From Spirosoma rhododendri (GTDB lineage Bacteria; Bacteroidota; Bacteroidia; Cytophagales; Spirosomataceae): a stretch of DNA of 64,000 bases. Of this stretch, positions 17,880-26,930 are shown one piece after another (position 1 is the first letter of the stretch; each line of letters begins with the position of its first letter). The stretch is from contig NZ_CP051677.1 in the NCBI RefSeq assembly GCF_012849055.1, forward strand, positions 2,929,001-2,993,000, read 5' to 3'. The notes under the pieces were generated by a model. That model saw nothing but the letters and a program-made list of their open reading frames with translations, did no database searches and was not told the origin of the DNA. Made by a program: the position numbers and the translations under genes.

Positions 17880-17961
17880 TAGAATGAATGAGTGATAGAC
17901 TGATTGAATAGAAAAGTGTCTGCGCCAGCCTATTCAATCAGTCTATCACTCGTTCATTCTA
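17880..17961. repeat. Inverted unit-repeat element, GANT type
   Basis: Arms of 31 bases (17880-17910 and 17931-17961) differ at a single position across a 20-base loop. Each arm is a run of seven 4-base units of the form GANT that differ from one another, yet the differences are mirrored in the other arm. The element begins 8 bases after the permease stop and ends 13 bases before the EamA start. Confidence 0.9.
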
Positions 17962-17973
17962 TACTCCCACATT

Positions 17974-18885
17974 ATGCCCCAGAAGCCTTCGCCTACTGAT
18001 TATTTCCAGCTTCATTTCATTGTCCTGATCTGGGGGTTTACGGCTATCCTGGGTAAACTGCTGCAACCGCTTGACGCATCGGCGGTGGTACTGTTCCGGA
18101 CGGGACTAGCGACGATTGGACTGCTGGCCGTGCTGCGGTTTCGGAAACAGTCGATGGACGTTTCGCCCGCAGATCGCTGGAAGCTGCTGGCCACCGGGGG
18201 CGTTATTGCCCTGCACTGGGTGCTGTTTTTTCTGGCGGCCCGGCTCGCCAACGTATCGGTTTGTCTGGCGGGTATGGCAACGAGTTCGCTGTGGGCCAGC
18301 GTGCTCGAACCGATTGTGTTACGTCGGCGCGTCCGGCTCATCGAAGTCATACTGGGGGGCGTCGTGATGTCGGGCCTGTACCTGATTTTTCGCTTCGAAT
18401 TTGATAAAATGGCCGGGCTCGTGGTGGCGGTGCTATCGGCCATGTTATCGTCGCTATTTACCATTATCAACAGCCGTTTCGCGCAGCGCTACGAATCGCT
18501 GGTTATCTCGGCCTACGAGATGGCGGGGGCTACCGTCGGGGCGCTTGGGCTGTGGCTGGCTGTGCGTTACGTGGGTCCGGCAGGGGCTAATGCGACTGTG
18601 CAGTTTGTGCCCGAAACGGCTGCGCAATGGCTGTGGCTGGGTATCTTGTCGATGGTCTGTACGGTATACGCGTATTCGGTAGGGGTAGGGCTACTGCGTA
18701 AGTTTTCGCCGTATATGGCCATATTAACCGTAAATTTGGAGCCAGTGTACGGAATTTTGCTGGCTGTACTGATCTTTGGCGACACGGAACGTATGACGGC
18801 TGGCTTTTATCTGGGCACACTGGTTATCCTGCTGGCGGTACTTTCTTACCCGTTTCTGGATCGGCCGAAGGTCGAGCCGGCGTAG
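17974..18885 (+). CDS. EamA family (DMT superfamily) transporter
   Basis: A 303-residue membrane protein with two EamA repeats and about ten segments (first repeat residues 8-135, second 145-290). IWGFTAILGKLLQPLDASAV is a typical first helix, and FSPYMAILTVNLEPVYGILLAVLIFGD is the conserved end of the second repeat. The family exports amino acids and other metabolites; some relatives flip lipid-linked sugars. It precedes the glycosylation locus by 33 bases on the same strand, which makes a link possible but unproven. Confidence 0.88.
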   Translation: MPQKPSPTDYFQLHFIVLIWGFTAILGKLLQPLDASAVVLFRTGLATIGLLAVLRFRKQSMDVSPADRWKLLATGGVIALHWVLFFLAARLANVSVCLAGMATSSLWASVLEPIVLRRRVRLIEVILGGVVMSGLYLIFRFEFDKMAGLVVAVLSAMLSSLFTIINSRFAQRYESLVISAYEMAGATVGALGLWLAVRYVGPAGANATVQFVPETAAQWLWLGILSMVCTVYAYSVGVGLLRKFSPYMAILTVNLEPVYGILLAVLIFGDTERMTAGFYLGTLVILLAVLSYPFLDRPKVEPA

Positions 18886-18918
18886 CGGTAGCAAGCTGTA
18901 CGGCAGTCACTACACTGC

Positions 18919-20340
18919 ATGAAACATCTTTTTTCTGATCGGTTGGTTGCCGTAGCAACCGGTCTGTTCGTTGTGCTGACCTACCTGCCCTTGGTGCTGC
19001 TGTCGGCGCACAACCACCCCTCGGCAGCTGATGACTACTGCTTCGCTGATACGGCGGTGCGGTACGGTTTCTGGGCCGCTCAGAAACTCTACTACAACGG
19101 CTGGACAGGCCGATATTTCTCCAATATGCTGGTGCACGGCAGCCCGTTGGTCTGGGGCTGGTACGACGGCTACCGGCTCATCCCGGCGCTGACCGTGACG
19201 GGGTTCCTGCTATCAGTCTACAGCTTTACCGACGAAGTTCTGCGCGATCGCCCACGCGCAACCCGACTGTCGGTTGCGGGCCTTCTCTTCTTCGCCTACA
19301 TGGTGGCCCTGCCCAACACGGTAGAAGGCTTTTTCTGGGCTTCGTCGGTCGTTGCCTACACCATTCCGGCCGCGTTGACGCTCTACTGGCTGGCCATCGT
19401 GATGCGCTGGTATCGCCTTCCGGCCGGTTTGTACCGCAATCTGAACGCTTTTTGGGCGGGTGTGCTGGTTTTCTTTATCGTCGGGTCGGGCGAAACGATT
19501 CTGGTGTTGCTGGTCGGGATGATACTGGCCATGGCTGGGTATCGGCTCCTGTTTCAGCGTACGTTCGACGGTTTTCTGGCAATCATGCTGGTTGTGGCAT
19601 TGGTATCGGCGGGGCTGGTATTCGGTGCGCCGGGCAATGCCATTCGGCTCGGCTCAAACCAGATACAGGGAAACATCGTCGTGTCGCTCGGACAAACGGT
19701 GGGTATTCTGGCGAAGGCGGTGCTGCTTTGGCTGGTACAAACGCCCGTGCTGCCGTTGTCGCTGCTGAGCTTGCCCCTGCTGGTTCGGCTCAACCGGTCG
19801 GATAGTTCTGTACGGTCTATTTTTCAGCTGCCCGCTTTGCTACTCACACTGATTTGGGCCGGGGTCCTGCTGGTGCTGACTTTTCCATCAGTCTACGGCT
19901 TGGGAACGGCACCGGGGCGGGTGATGAACCTGACATACTTGGTATTTTTGTTCGGCTGGTTTTTAGTGCTGGCCGCGTGGGTTAGCTACCTGATGCGCAG
20001 TCAGGGCGCAGTTGGGCGCTGGCTGAATGCCGGTGCGCCATTACCGACGCTGGCGCAGGGCATCGCGGGATTATGGCTGATCGGTAGCATTGTCGTGAGC
20101 CCGACGCTCCGACTTCAGTACGGCGACTTAGTCAGTGGTAATGCCGCTACCTACGATCAGGAGATGACCCAGCGGCACGAGCAGCTTCAGCAATCGGGCG
20201 ATACGCTTTCGCTTGCTCCGATCAGCGTGTATCCGGCAACGTTGGTCGTTGAGGACATAAAAACGGATGGTCAGCACTGGTGGAACCGGTGTCAGGCTGG
20301 GTATTATCACCACAAGACCGTCCTGCTGACGGGGAAATGA
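18919..20340 (+). CDS. DUF6056-like polytopic membrane protein
   Basis: A 473-residue protein with roughly ten or more membrane segments. A conserved acidic pair in the first loop (ADDYC, D38 and D39), GRYFSNML near residue 70 and APGNAIRLG near residue 235 match DUF6056. An acidic motif in the first outer loop is typical of GT-C membrane glycosyltransferases, so transfer of a lipid-linked sugar outside the inner membrane is a fair inference. It is paired with the GT2 gene 84 bases downstream and is the first of three such pairs. Confidence 0.75.
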   Translation: MKHLFSDRLVAVATGLFVVLTYLPLVLLSAHNHPSAADDYCFADTAVRYGFWAAQKLYYNGWTGRYFSNMLVHGSPLVWGWYDGYRLIPALTVTGFLLSVYSFTDEVLRDRPRATRLSVAGLLFFAYMVALPNTVEGFFWASSVVAYTIPAALTLYWLAIVMRWYRLPAGLYRNLNAFWAGVLVFFIVGSGETILVLLVGMILAMAGYRLLFQRTFDGFLAIMLVVALVSAGLVFGAPGNAIRLGSNQIQGNIVVSLGQTVGILAKAVLLWLVQTPVLPLSLLSLPLLVRLNRSDSSVRSIFQLPALLLTLIWAGVLLVLTFPSVYGLGTAPGRVMNLTYLVFLFGWFLVLAAWVSYLMRSQGAVGRWLNAGAPLPTLAQGIAGLWLIGSIVVSPTLRLQYGDLVSGNAATYDQEMTQRHEQLQQSGDTLSLAPISVYPATLVVEDIKTDGQHWWNRCQAGYYHHKTVLLTGK

Positions 20341-20343
20341 AAA

Positions 20344-20410
20344 GGTTTACGGCATTCGGTTTGCGGTAGTCGTGAGCCACCCCATGACCGTATACTGAAC
20401 ACCGTAAACT
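20344..20410. repeat. Inverted unit-repeat element, GGTTTAC type
   Basis: Imperfect arms of 26 bases (20344-20369 and 20385-20410) built from 7-base units GGTTTAC, GGCATTC and variants, with a 15-base loop. It begins 4 bases after the DUF6056-like gene stop and ends 14 bases before the next start. Confidence 0.65.
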
Positions 20411-20423
20411 GAATACCAACACT

Positions 20424-21161
20424 ATGTCCAGCGTCTGTGTCATTATACCGTGTTACAACGAAGCGGGCCGGTTGCCAGTCGACGCGTTTCGGACGTATCT
20501 GAAGCAGACGACAGCAGTACGGTTTTGTTTCGTCGACGACGGAAGCACCGATCAGACCCGCACGGTCCTGGAACAATTGCAGGCTGAGCAGCCCAGCCGC
20601 GTCGAAGCGCTGATTCTGCCGCAGAACCGGGGCAAGGCCGGGGCCGTCCGGGCAGGTATGTTGCACGTCGCGCAGCAACCGGTCGATTACGTTGGCTTTC
20701 TGGACGCTGACCTGGCTACGCCACTCGACGCCATTGACGACCTGATCGAAACACTCGACCGGCAACCCGAACTTGATCTGGTAATGGGGTCGCGGATCAA
20801 GTTTCTGGGGGTCGACATTCGCCGTAAACTATTCCGGCATTATACCGGCCGGATTGTTGCTACGTTCATCAGTAACATTCTCAAACTGCCCGTTTACGAC
20901 ACCCAATGCGGAGCCAAACTGTTTCGGCGTCGCGCGGTAGAGTCGCTGTTCAGGCAGGAGTTTATCAGCCCCTGGTTGTTCGATGTGGAGTTGCTGGCCC
21001 GGATGATTCAGCAGCATGGCCGCGCCGAAGTGATAAAACGCGTTGTCGAACGGCCGCTACGACAGTGGGTTGAGCAAAGTGATTCACGTATCTCCTCAAC
21101 CTATATGTTTAAAATGTGGTACGAACTGTACCGGATTCAACGAACCTACCGAGACGTATGA
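20424..21161 (+). CDS. Family 2 glycosyltransferase, polyprenyl/dolichyl-phosphate glucosyltransferase-like
   Basis: A 245-residue GT2 domain without membrane helices. VIIPCYNEAGRLP opens the fold, FVDDGSTDQT binds the nucleotide, FLDADLATPLDAI carries the DXD-type metal site, and VYDTQCGAKLFRR matches the acceptor region of dolichyl-phosphate beta-glucosyltransferases. It should load a sugar onto a lipid phosphate at the inner face of the inner membrane. Its stop overlaps the start of the next gene by ATGA, so the two are translationally coupled. Confidence 0.88.
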   Translation: MSSVCVIIPCYNEAGRLPVDAFRTYLKQTTAVRFCFVDDGSTDQTRTVLEQLQAEQPSRVEALILPQNRGKAGAVRAGMLHVAQQPVDYVGFLDADLATPLDAIDDLIETLDRQPELDLVMGSRIKFLGVDIRRKLFRHYTGRIVATFISNILKLPVYDTQCGAKLFRRRAVESLFRQEFISPWLFDVELLARMIQQHGRAEVIKRVVERPLRQWVEQSDSRISSTYMFKMWYELYRIQRTYRDV

Positions 21162-22873
21162 GTCGACTTTACCGCCTGCTGGCCCTACGCCCGCTGACGT
21201 TAGCCCTGTTGCTGTTACCTATCGGGGCCTTTTTTGTTTATTTCTTCGCGCTACGCTATAACATCCCGTGGTTCGACGAGTACGAAAACATCCCGTATTT
21301 CCTCGACCGGTTCCTGAACGCCAATTCGTTTACCGAACGGATGGCGGCCCTGCTCCGACCCAACAATGAGCACCGGGTTCTGTATGCCAGGCTGGTTGTG
21401 CTGGCGCAATACGTACTGACGGGCGGACTGAATTTTGGTGGACTGATGCTTTGGGGCAATCTGGGGCTGGTGCTGATTTTCTGGTTACTCTACAACGCCT
21501 TGCGCCGGGCTAACGACCCATCGGCCGATGCGCTGACGCCCCGACCGCTGGGCAACAAAGCCCTGATCGGTATGTTGCCGGTGCCGCTGTTGCTATTCAC
21601 GGCACAGAACTATCTACTCACCTTTACCGCCATCTACACACTTCAGTATCTGGCGATTATCGTACTGGTTGTACTGACGTTCTTCGTGCTGGCGACTGAT
21701 CGGCCCCTGAATTTTGGGCTGGCGCTGGCGTTGGGGTTGCTGAGTACGTTCAGTATGGGCAACGGACTGCTGTTGTGGCCCGCTGGCGCGGTGATGCTGC
21801 TGGTACAGCGTCGGTGGGTGCCGCTGGCCGTCTGGGTAGTAGTTGGTGGCGTAGGGGGTTATCTGTATTTTCTGGGCTATCCGGTTCAGCAGGGTAACGC
21901 CAATGGCTTTGCTTACGTGCTTGAGCATCCGGGGCAGACGCTGGCGGGATTCCTTATTTTCGCGGGTAGTGTATTCGACCTGTTCCCAATCCTGACCATC
22001 GAGCCACGTTCGTACCTGCCGTTTGTCATGGGGCTGGTGCTGATCGCGGGGCTGGGCTATTGGCTGCTGAAAACTGTGTTTCGGTTGTCGAAAAACACGT
22101 CGTACTTCGATGTATTTGTGCTGGGGTGCGCGTTGTTCGTGCTGGCCAACATCGGGCTGATTGCGGTGTTTCGCATTCGGTTTTACTTCGGCATGGTGCT
22201 GCACAGTTCCTACCGGACGTACTCACTGGTGTTGTGGTCGCTGGCCGTTGTGCTGTTGTTCAGCCAGCTTCATGAATCGCTGCGGGTTCGGTTCTGGCCG
22301 GGCATCTGGATGCTGTTTCTTGGGGTCAGCATACTAACCTACGGCACGTATGTACCCGAAGCCATCGAACGTCGGAAACATATGCAGGCCATGACGTTCA
22401 ATCAACGCTACGACGACATCGGCCTCGGCGGCACGCGCAACACATACCTGGCCCGGTACATTTCGAAGCTGACGAAATTGATGCACGACCGGCGCTGGTA
22501 TGACCTACCCGACCCGACGATTACCCCTGACGAAAAACGGTTGCTCGGCCCGGCGGATCGGCCCGTTCCAACGGAACCGCTTCAAGTCATCCAACGGCCT
22601 GATTATATCGTTGTCAATAACTATGATGCCAACTATGAAATTGGGATCAACATGGCCACGTACCTGGTGCTAAAGTCAGATAAACATACGTATCTGGTTT
22701 TGGCCGCCCGGATACGGCCGCAGGAATACCGGTTTTGGCGGGTGCTGCCCGGCTTCACGGCGGCTATGCCGAGAGATATTATGCAGCCGGGCCGGTATCG
22801 GATCGGTCTGTTCCGTACATACCTTGACCACACGCAGACCCAGTTTACGGATCGCTTCGTCGACGTGTCCTGA
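21158..22873 (+). CDS. Polytopic membrane protein, GT-C glycosyltransferase-like
   Basis: A 571-residue membrane protein with about ten or more segments and a C-terminal soluble part (from about residue 415). The first loop contains PWFDEYE, an acidic motif like that of GT-C enzymes, followed by LLRPNNEHRVLYARL. The gene at 24054 shares both motifs in the same order and is a paralogue. The longest frame starts at 21116, but the ATG at 21158, overlapping the GT2 stop as ATGA, is the likely start. I do not recognise a named family. Transfer of a lipid-linked sugar is inferred from topology and neighbours. Confidence 0.7.
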   Translation: MSRLYRLLALRPLTLALLLLPIGAFFVYFFALRYNIPWFDEYENIPYFLDRFLNANSFTERMAALLRPNNEHRVLYARLVVLAQYVLTGGLNFGGLMLWGNLGLVLIFWLLYNALRRANDPSADALTPRPLGNKALIGMLPVPLLLFTAQNYLLTFTAIYTLQYLAIIVLVVLTFFVLATDRPLNFGLALALGLLSTFSMGNGLLLWPAGAVMLLVQRRWVPLAVWVVVGGVGGYLYFLGYPVQQGNANGFAYVLEHPGQTLAGFLIFAGSVFDLFPILTIEPRSYLPFVMGLVLIAGLGYWLLKTVFRLSKNTSYFDVFVLGCALFVLANIGLIAVFRIRFYFGMVLHSSYRTYSLVLWSLAVVLLFSQLHESLRVRFWPGIWMLFLGVSILTYGTYVPEAIERRKHMQAMTFNQRYDDIGLGGTRNTYLARYISKLTKLMHDRRWYDLPDPTITPDEKRLLGPADRPVPTEPLQVIQRPDYIVVNNYDANYEIGINMATYLVLKSDKHTYLVLAARIRPQEYRFWRVLPGFTAAMPRDIMQPGRYRIGLFRTYLDHTQTQFTDRFVDVS

Positions 22874-22977
22874 TTGTACACATACGCGATGTTTCACGTC
22901 TTGCCATGTAACCCTTTACAGGACCTGTCTGCTAGTCAGCTGGCGGTTGGCATAACGGAACGCGTCCGAAAAACGGT

Positions 22978-22985
22978 TAGTTTTG
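22978..22985 (+). promoter_or_regulatory. -7 promoter element of the second GT2 gene
   Basis: TAGTTTTG followed by CC matches TAnnTTTG. It overlaps the TTG at 22983 that opens the longest frame and lies 28 bases before GTG 23013, so it favours the GTG start and a new transcript here. Confidence 0.5.
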
Positions 22986-23012
22986 CCCTTCAAACGTTTG
23001 AGTAGTGCATTC

Positions 23013-23978
23013 GTGAGTAACACCGATTTGATTTCTGGTCGTATCAACATCATCATCCCGCTTTTCAACGACTGGCAGGCGGTGAACCTGTTGCTGGAGC
23101 GTATTCAGTCGGTTGTTACGGCATCGGTCGTGCAACGGATGGCTTTTCTGATCGTTGACGACTGCTCGGTAACTGATTATGAAAACCTGCCGATCGGTAT
23201 CGGTCAGTCGCTCTCGATTCTGCGGCTGTACCGGAACGTAGGGCACCAGAAAGCAATTGCACTGGGCCTGTCGTATCTGGCCGATCAGGATGAGCCGCAG
23301 ACAACCATCGTGATGGACGCTGACGGCGAAGACCGGCCGGAAGACATCGAAAAGCTGATTCAGCAAAGCCTCAGCGAACCCGGCCGAATTGTGTTTGCGC
23401 ACCGTGCCAAACGCCACGAAGCCTTGTTGTTTCGGGCTTCCTATCAGGTCTATAAGTGGCTCTTTTTACTCCTGACGGGGAAGACCATCACGTTCGGAAA
23501 TTTCAGTTTAGTACCGGCCGGGCTGTTGCGTAAGCTGGCCCACGTATCGTCGATCTGGAATAATTATCCGGGTGGAGTTATCCGGTCGCGCCTGCCCTAT
23601 ACCGCTGTGCCGCTGGAGCGTGGCCGACGGCTGGCGGGTGAGTCCAAGATGAATTTCGTGTCGCTTATCCTGCACGGACTCAGCGCGGTGTCGGTACTGA
23701 TCGACACGACGGCGGTGCGACTGGTGCTGTTCAGTGCGTTGATGATTGCGGCCTCCGTGCTGGGCATCGGTGTGGTGGTCTACATGAAGTTGTTCACGGA
23801 AACGGCTGTTCCCGGCTGGGCCAGTTATCTGGTAGCATCATTCCTGATCGTAATCCTACAGGCATTCCTGATTTCACTGCTTCTTGTGTTTATCGTGTTA
23901 GCCTACCGAACGCAGGTGCAGTTTATTCCAGCCCGGCAGTATCGGGATTTTGTTGAGCGCGTTGAACTGATTTACTGA
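23013..23978 (+). CDS. Family 2 glycosyltransferase with C-terminal membrane segments
   Basis: A GT2 enzyme of about 321 residues. INIIIPLFNDWQAV and LIVDDCSVTDY form the nucleotide site. The metal site reads VMDADGEDRPEDI, unlike the more usual DGDLQDPPE of its neighbour at 25873. Two strongly hydrophobic segments near the C-terminus (about residues 235-305) place it in the GtrB/ArnC-like class that loads undecaprenyl phosphate. The start is GTG 23013 because the frame's TTG at 22983 lies within the promoter element. Confidence 0.83.
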   Translation: MSNTDLISGRINIIIPLFNDWQAVNLLLERIQSVVTASVVQRMAFLIVDDCSVTDYENLPIGIGQSLSILRLYRNVGHQKAIALGLSYLADQDEPQTTIVMDADGEDRPEDIEKLIQQSLSEPGRIVFAHRAKRHEALLFRASYQVYKWLFLLLTGKTITFGNFSLVPAGLLRKLAHVSSIWNNYPGGVIRSRLPYTAVPLERGRRLAGESKMNFVSLILHGLSAVSVLIDTTAVRLVLFSALMIAASVLGIGVVVYMKLFTETAVPGWASYLVASFLIVILQAFLISLLLVFIVLAYRTQVQFIPARQYRDFVERVELIY

Positions 23979-24053
23979 CCTGCCTGAGCAGTACGCCAAT
24001 CGAGGTGAAAACTATAAGATTGAAAGACAGGCTTTCTTTTTAAAAATGCGAGT

Positions 24054-25802
24054 GTGGTTACTACGAAACTATCTGTAAGCGATTCAACCCCGTGGCTATT
24101 TCGGCCAGCCGCGTCGATTATTACCGCCGGAATTTGCCTGCTGCCCATTCTCCTGTTTACGGTATTTGTCTACACGAATGCCGTCAATGTACCGTGGATG
24201 GATGATCTGGAAGCGTTTCTGAAATTCATACTGTCGTATCAGGATGCACCTACGCTGGCCGGAAAAATTGACTGGCTGCTGCGGCCCAATAATGAACACC
24301 GTATTCTATTCGCCAAGCTGGCAACGATAACCTTATACAACCTGACGGGGCAGGTAAATTTTGCGACGCTTATTCTGGTTGCATACCTGTTTCTGCTGAC
24401 GATGTTGTGGGTGCTTTATCGGGTGTTTCGCAGCATGAATCTGCCGATAGCTGCGTTTATTCCCGTTCCGTTTATTCTGCTTCAGCCGCAATATTACCTG
24501 ACGAGCCTGTGGGCCGTGACGGGCCTGCAACACGAAGTTGTGATCTGCCTGGTAATCGTAACGCTGTATTTACTGGCGGGCGGTAAGCCAAATCGGTTTG
24601 GCTATGCCATTGGTATTCAGCTCATAGCCTCCCTGTCGATGAGTAATGGGCTGTTTGGCTGGGTGGCTGGTGCCTTTATACTGCTGTTACAGGGCAATAG
24701 TCGCCGATTGCTGCTCTGGATCGCACTGGCTGTTGGAACGATCGTGTTTTATTTTCATGACTTTCCCAATTCACAGGGCAACGACAGCAGTGTGGCGTAT
24801 CTGCTGCAAAACCCCCATATCGTAGTAGCGGCTTTTTTCACGTTTGTCGGTGCCCTGTTCGACTTCTTCCCCAAGAGCAATACGAACTGGCGCTACCTGA
24901 TGCCGACGCTGGCCGGGCTGATCGTTGTGGGGAGTACCGGGTTCCTGCTGATTCGAATGAACTGGCCGTTCCTGAGAAAAGGGGCGTTGCGGCCGGACAA
25001 GGCAGTGCAGATACGCCGGTACTTCTTTTCGGGAGCTTACGCGTTTCTGCTCGTCAACGCTACGGTGGTGGCTGTGCTTCGGCCGCGTTTTGGGTACTCT
25101 GTCATGGTTGTGAGCAACTACATGATCTACCCGGCCCTGATCGTTGTGCTTGTCTATCTCAACGTCATAAGCGAGTATTATTCCCGAAAACCAGTGTTTG
25201 TAACGCGTTGGGTGATGGGAGGAATCGTGGTGGGAGTGCTGGTATGGGGTATTTCCTACGGGCTACGCTTGCCCGTGGTGGCCGCCCGTAAGGAGACTTT
25301 GTTAACAAATGCGTACAATCAGCAACACAATCAGACGGGTCTCGGCCCTACCTGGGGCACGCCGTTCGACACGTTGGGGCGTTATGTGATGGGCGAGTCT
25401 GTACGGCGTGGGTTGTACACCTACCCAACCGGTTACTACACACCGTATGCCACCCGGTTAGGCCAAACGGCGCACACGCAGCCTGACTCGTCGCTTCGCT
25501 TGCACGTCAGTCAGTTGCCGGATGGCGGTTACGCCGTCACAACCGACGCCTTGCAGCCCCAACCCGCCCGAAAAGCCGCCGTACTTGTACAGGCAGAAGC
25601 CAACGGAGCGACGTATCTGTTTTTCTCGACACTACCGTATCAACTGAAATCGTTCTGGCGGCAGGCTACGCCCGGTCTTCTCCGCGCCGAAGTCGTCAGT
25701 GCGTTTCTGGCCCCTGGCCGGTACCGGATTGGTGTGCTAAATCCGGCCGACGAATCAAATCCCGTTCGAATTAGTACCAATACGTTAGTAGTTGTTCACT
25801 AG
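24054..25802 (+). CDS. Polytopic membrane protein, GT-C glycosyltransferase-like (paralogue of the gene at 21158)
   Basis: A 582-residue protein with about ten or more membrane segments. NVPWMDDLEAF in the first loop and LLRPNNEHRILFAKL after it align with PWFDEYE and LLRPNNEHRVLYARL of the gene at 21158. The C-terminal 170 residues are soluble and proline-rich. The start is GTG 24054; an ATG eight bases earlier is out of frame. As with its paralogue, an outer-face sugar transferase role is inferred from the acidic first loop and the adjacent GT2 gene. Confidence 0.68.
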   Translation: MVTTKLSVSDSTPWLFRPAASIITAGICLLPILLFTVFVYTNAVNVPWMDDLEAFLKFILSYQDAPTLAGKIDWLLRPNNEHRILFAKLATITLYNLTGQVNFATLILVAYLFLLTMLWVLYRVFRSMNLPIAAFIPVPFILLQPQYYLTSLWAVTGLQHEVVICLVIVTLYLLAGGKPNRFGYAIGIQLIASLSMSNGLFGWVAGAFILLLQGNSRRLLLWIALAVGTIVFYFHDFPNSQGNDSSVAYLLQNPHIVVAAFFTFVGALFDFFPKSNTNWRYLMPTLAGLIVVGSTGFLLIRMNWPFLRKGALRPDKAVQIRRYFFSGAYAFLLVNATVVAVLRPRFGYSVMVVSNYMIYPALIVVLVYLNVISEYYSRKPVFVTRWVMGGIVVGVLVWGISYGLRLPVVAARKETLLTNAYNQQHNQTGLGPTWGTPFDTLGRYVMGESVRRGLYTYPTGYYTPYATRLGQTAHTQPDSSLRLHVSQLPDGGYAVTTDALQPQPARKAAVLVQAEANGATYLFFSTLPYQLKSFWRQATPGLLRAEVVSAFLAPGRYRIGVLNPADESNPVRISTNTLVVVH

Positions 25803-25842
25803 ACTGCCGACACCGGGCCCGACGCTGGCCCACTAAAAAACG

Positions 25843-25850
25843 TACTTTTG
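25843..25850 (+). promoter_or_regulatory. -7 promoter element of the third GT2 gene
   Basis: TACTTTTG is a full TAnnTTTG match, 23 bases before the ATG at 25873. Confidence 0.5.
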
Positions 25851-25872
25851 TTGGTCAGTCGGCAATCAATGT

Positions 25873-26889
25873 ATGAATGAATTAATGGATGATCCCCAAG
25901 TTTCGATCATTGCTCCGCTTTACAACGAATCCGAAACGTTGCCCCACCTGGTGACCCGGCTAAACACGCTGATGGACCGGTTGTCGCTACGTATCGAAGT
26001 CGTGCTCGTTGACGATGGCAGTCGGGATCAAACGGCGCTGTTGATGCAGGAACTGGCCCTTGCTGATGCCCGGTACCACTGCGTGTTTCTATCCCGCAAC
26101 TATGGCCATCAGATCGCTCTGACGGCCGGTATCGCAGCCGCGCGGGGGAGCGAAGCTCTGTTTATCATCGACGGCGATTTGCAGGACCCGCCGGAACTGC
26201 TCCCCGACTTCTACCAAAAGCTGAAAGAAGGCTACGACGTGGTGTATGCTGTTCGGAAGAAGCGCAAAGAGGGCTGGCTTAAGCGCATGGCCTATGCGGG
26301 CTTCTACAAATTCATGCGGTCAATTTCGTACGTCGATATTCCGCTGGATAGCGGTGATTTCTCGCTCATCAGCCGTCGGGTTGCCAACGTCATGAAGCAG
26401 ATGCCGGAGGAAAGCCGTTTTATTCGGGGGATGCGCTCCTGGATAGGGTTCCGGCAAACGGGTATCGAGTACGATCGGGATGCGCGTCTGGTTGGTACCT
26501 CCAAGTATTCGTTCAAGATGCTGCGCAAACTGGCCTATAACGGGATCTTTAATTTCAGCGAATACCCGATCAAACTGGTAACCCGACTGGGGGTGATCAC
26601 GCTGGTTTTCGCCGTGCTGTATCTGATCCAGACGCTGATAAAGAAGTACTACTACGGCGACGTGCCGCAGGGATTCACCGCTACACTGCTGGTTATCATA
26701 CTATTCAGTGGGGTACAGCTGCTGGCGTTGGGCCTGATCGGCGAATACGTACTACGAATTTTCTTCCAGTCGAAAGGCCGACCGCTGTATATTGTCCGGG
26801 AAGTAATCCGGCATCAGGAACGGCAGGCAGACTACGACACCGACCCGGTATCCTATCAGACAAAAATCGCCCCTAATCAACCGCGCTAA
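25873..26889 (+). CDS. Family 2 glycosyltransferase, GtrB/ArnC/DPM1-like
   Basis: A 338-residue enzyme with the full signature of polyprenyl-phosphate sugar transferases: VSIIAPLYNESETLP, VVLVDDGSRDQT, FLSRNYGHQIALTAGI, FIIDGDLQDPPELLPDF and IPLDSGDFSLISRR. Two C-terminal membrane segments (about residues 240-310) anchor it to the inner membrane. Of the three GT2 genes in this locus it is the closest to the standard form. The MBOAT gene follows 41 bases later and may be co-transcribed. Confidence 0.92.
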   Translation: MNELMDDPQVSIIAPLYNESETLPHLVTRLNTLMDRLSLRIEVVLVDDGSRDQTALLMQELALADARYHCVFLSRNYGHQIALTAGIAAARGSEALFIIDGDLQDPPELLPDFYQKLKEGYDVVYAVRKKRKEGWLKRMAYAGFYKFMRSISYVDIPLDSGDFSLISRRVANVMKQMPEESRFIRGMRSWIGFRQTGIEYDRDARLVGTSKYSFKMLRKLAYNGIFNFSEYPIKLVTRLGVITLVFAVLYLIQTLIKKYYYGDVPQGFTATLLVIILFSGVQLLALGLIGEYVLRIFFQSKGRPLYIVREVIRHQERQADYDTDPVSYQTKIAPNQPR

Positions 26890-26930
26890 GCAGCTGGGCT
26901 GGTATCAACCAGCCAGCCGGCGAACGATCA

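Noticed and set aside
21614..22204. A 196-codon minus-strand frame inside the GT-C-like gene
   Set aside because: Its composition (very rich in Q, H, R and P) is typical of an antisense shadow, and the plus-strand frame is supported by motifs and a paralogue.
23979..24053. Weak hairpin GAAAGACAGGCTTTC plus T run after the second GT2 gene
   Set aside because: The stem has only five pairs, too weak to call a terminator.
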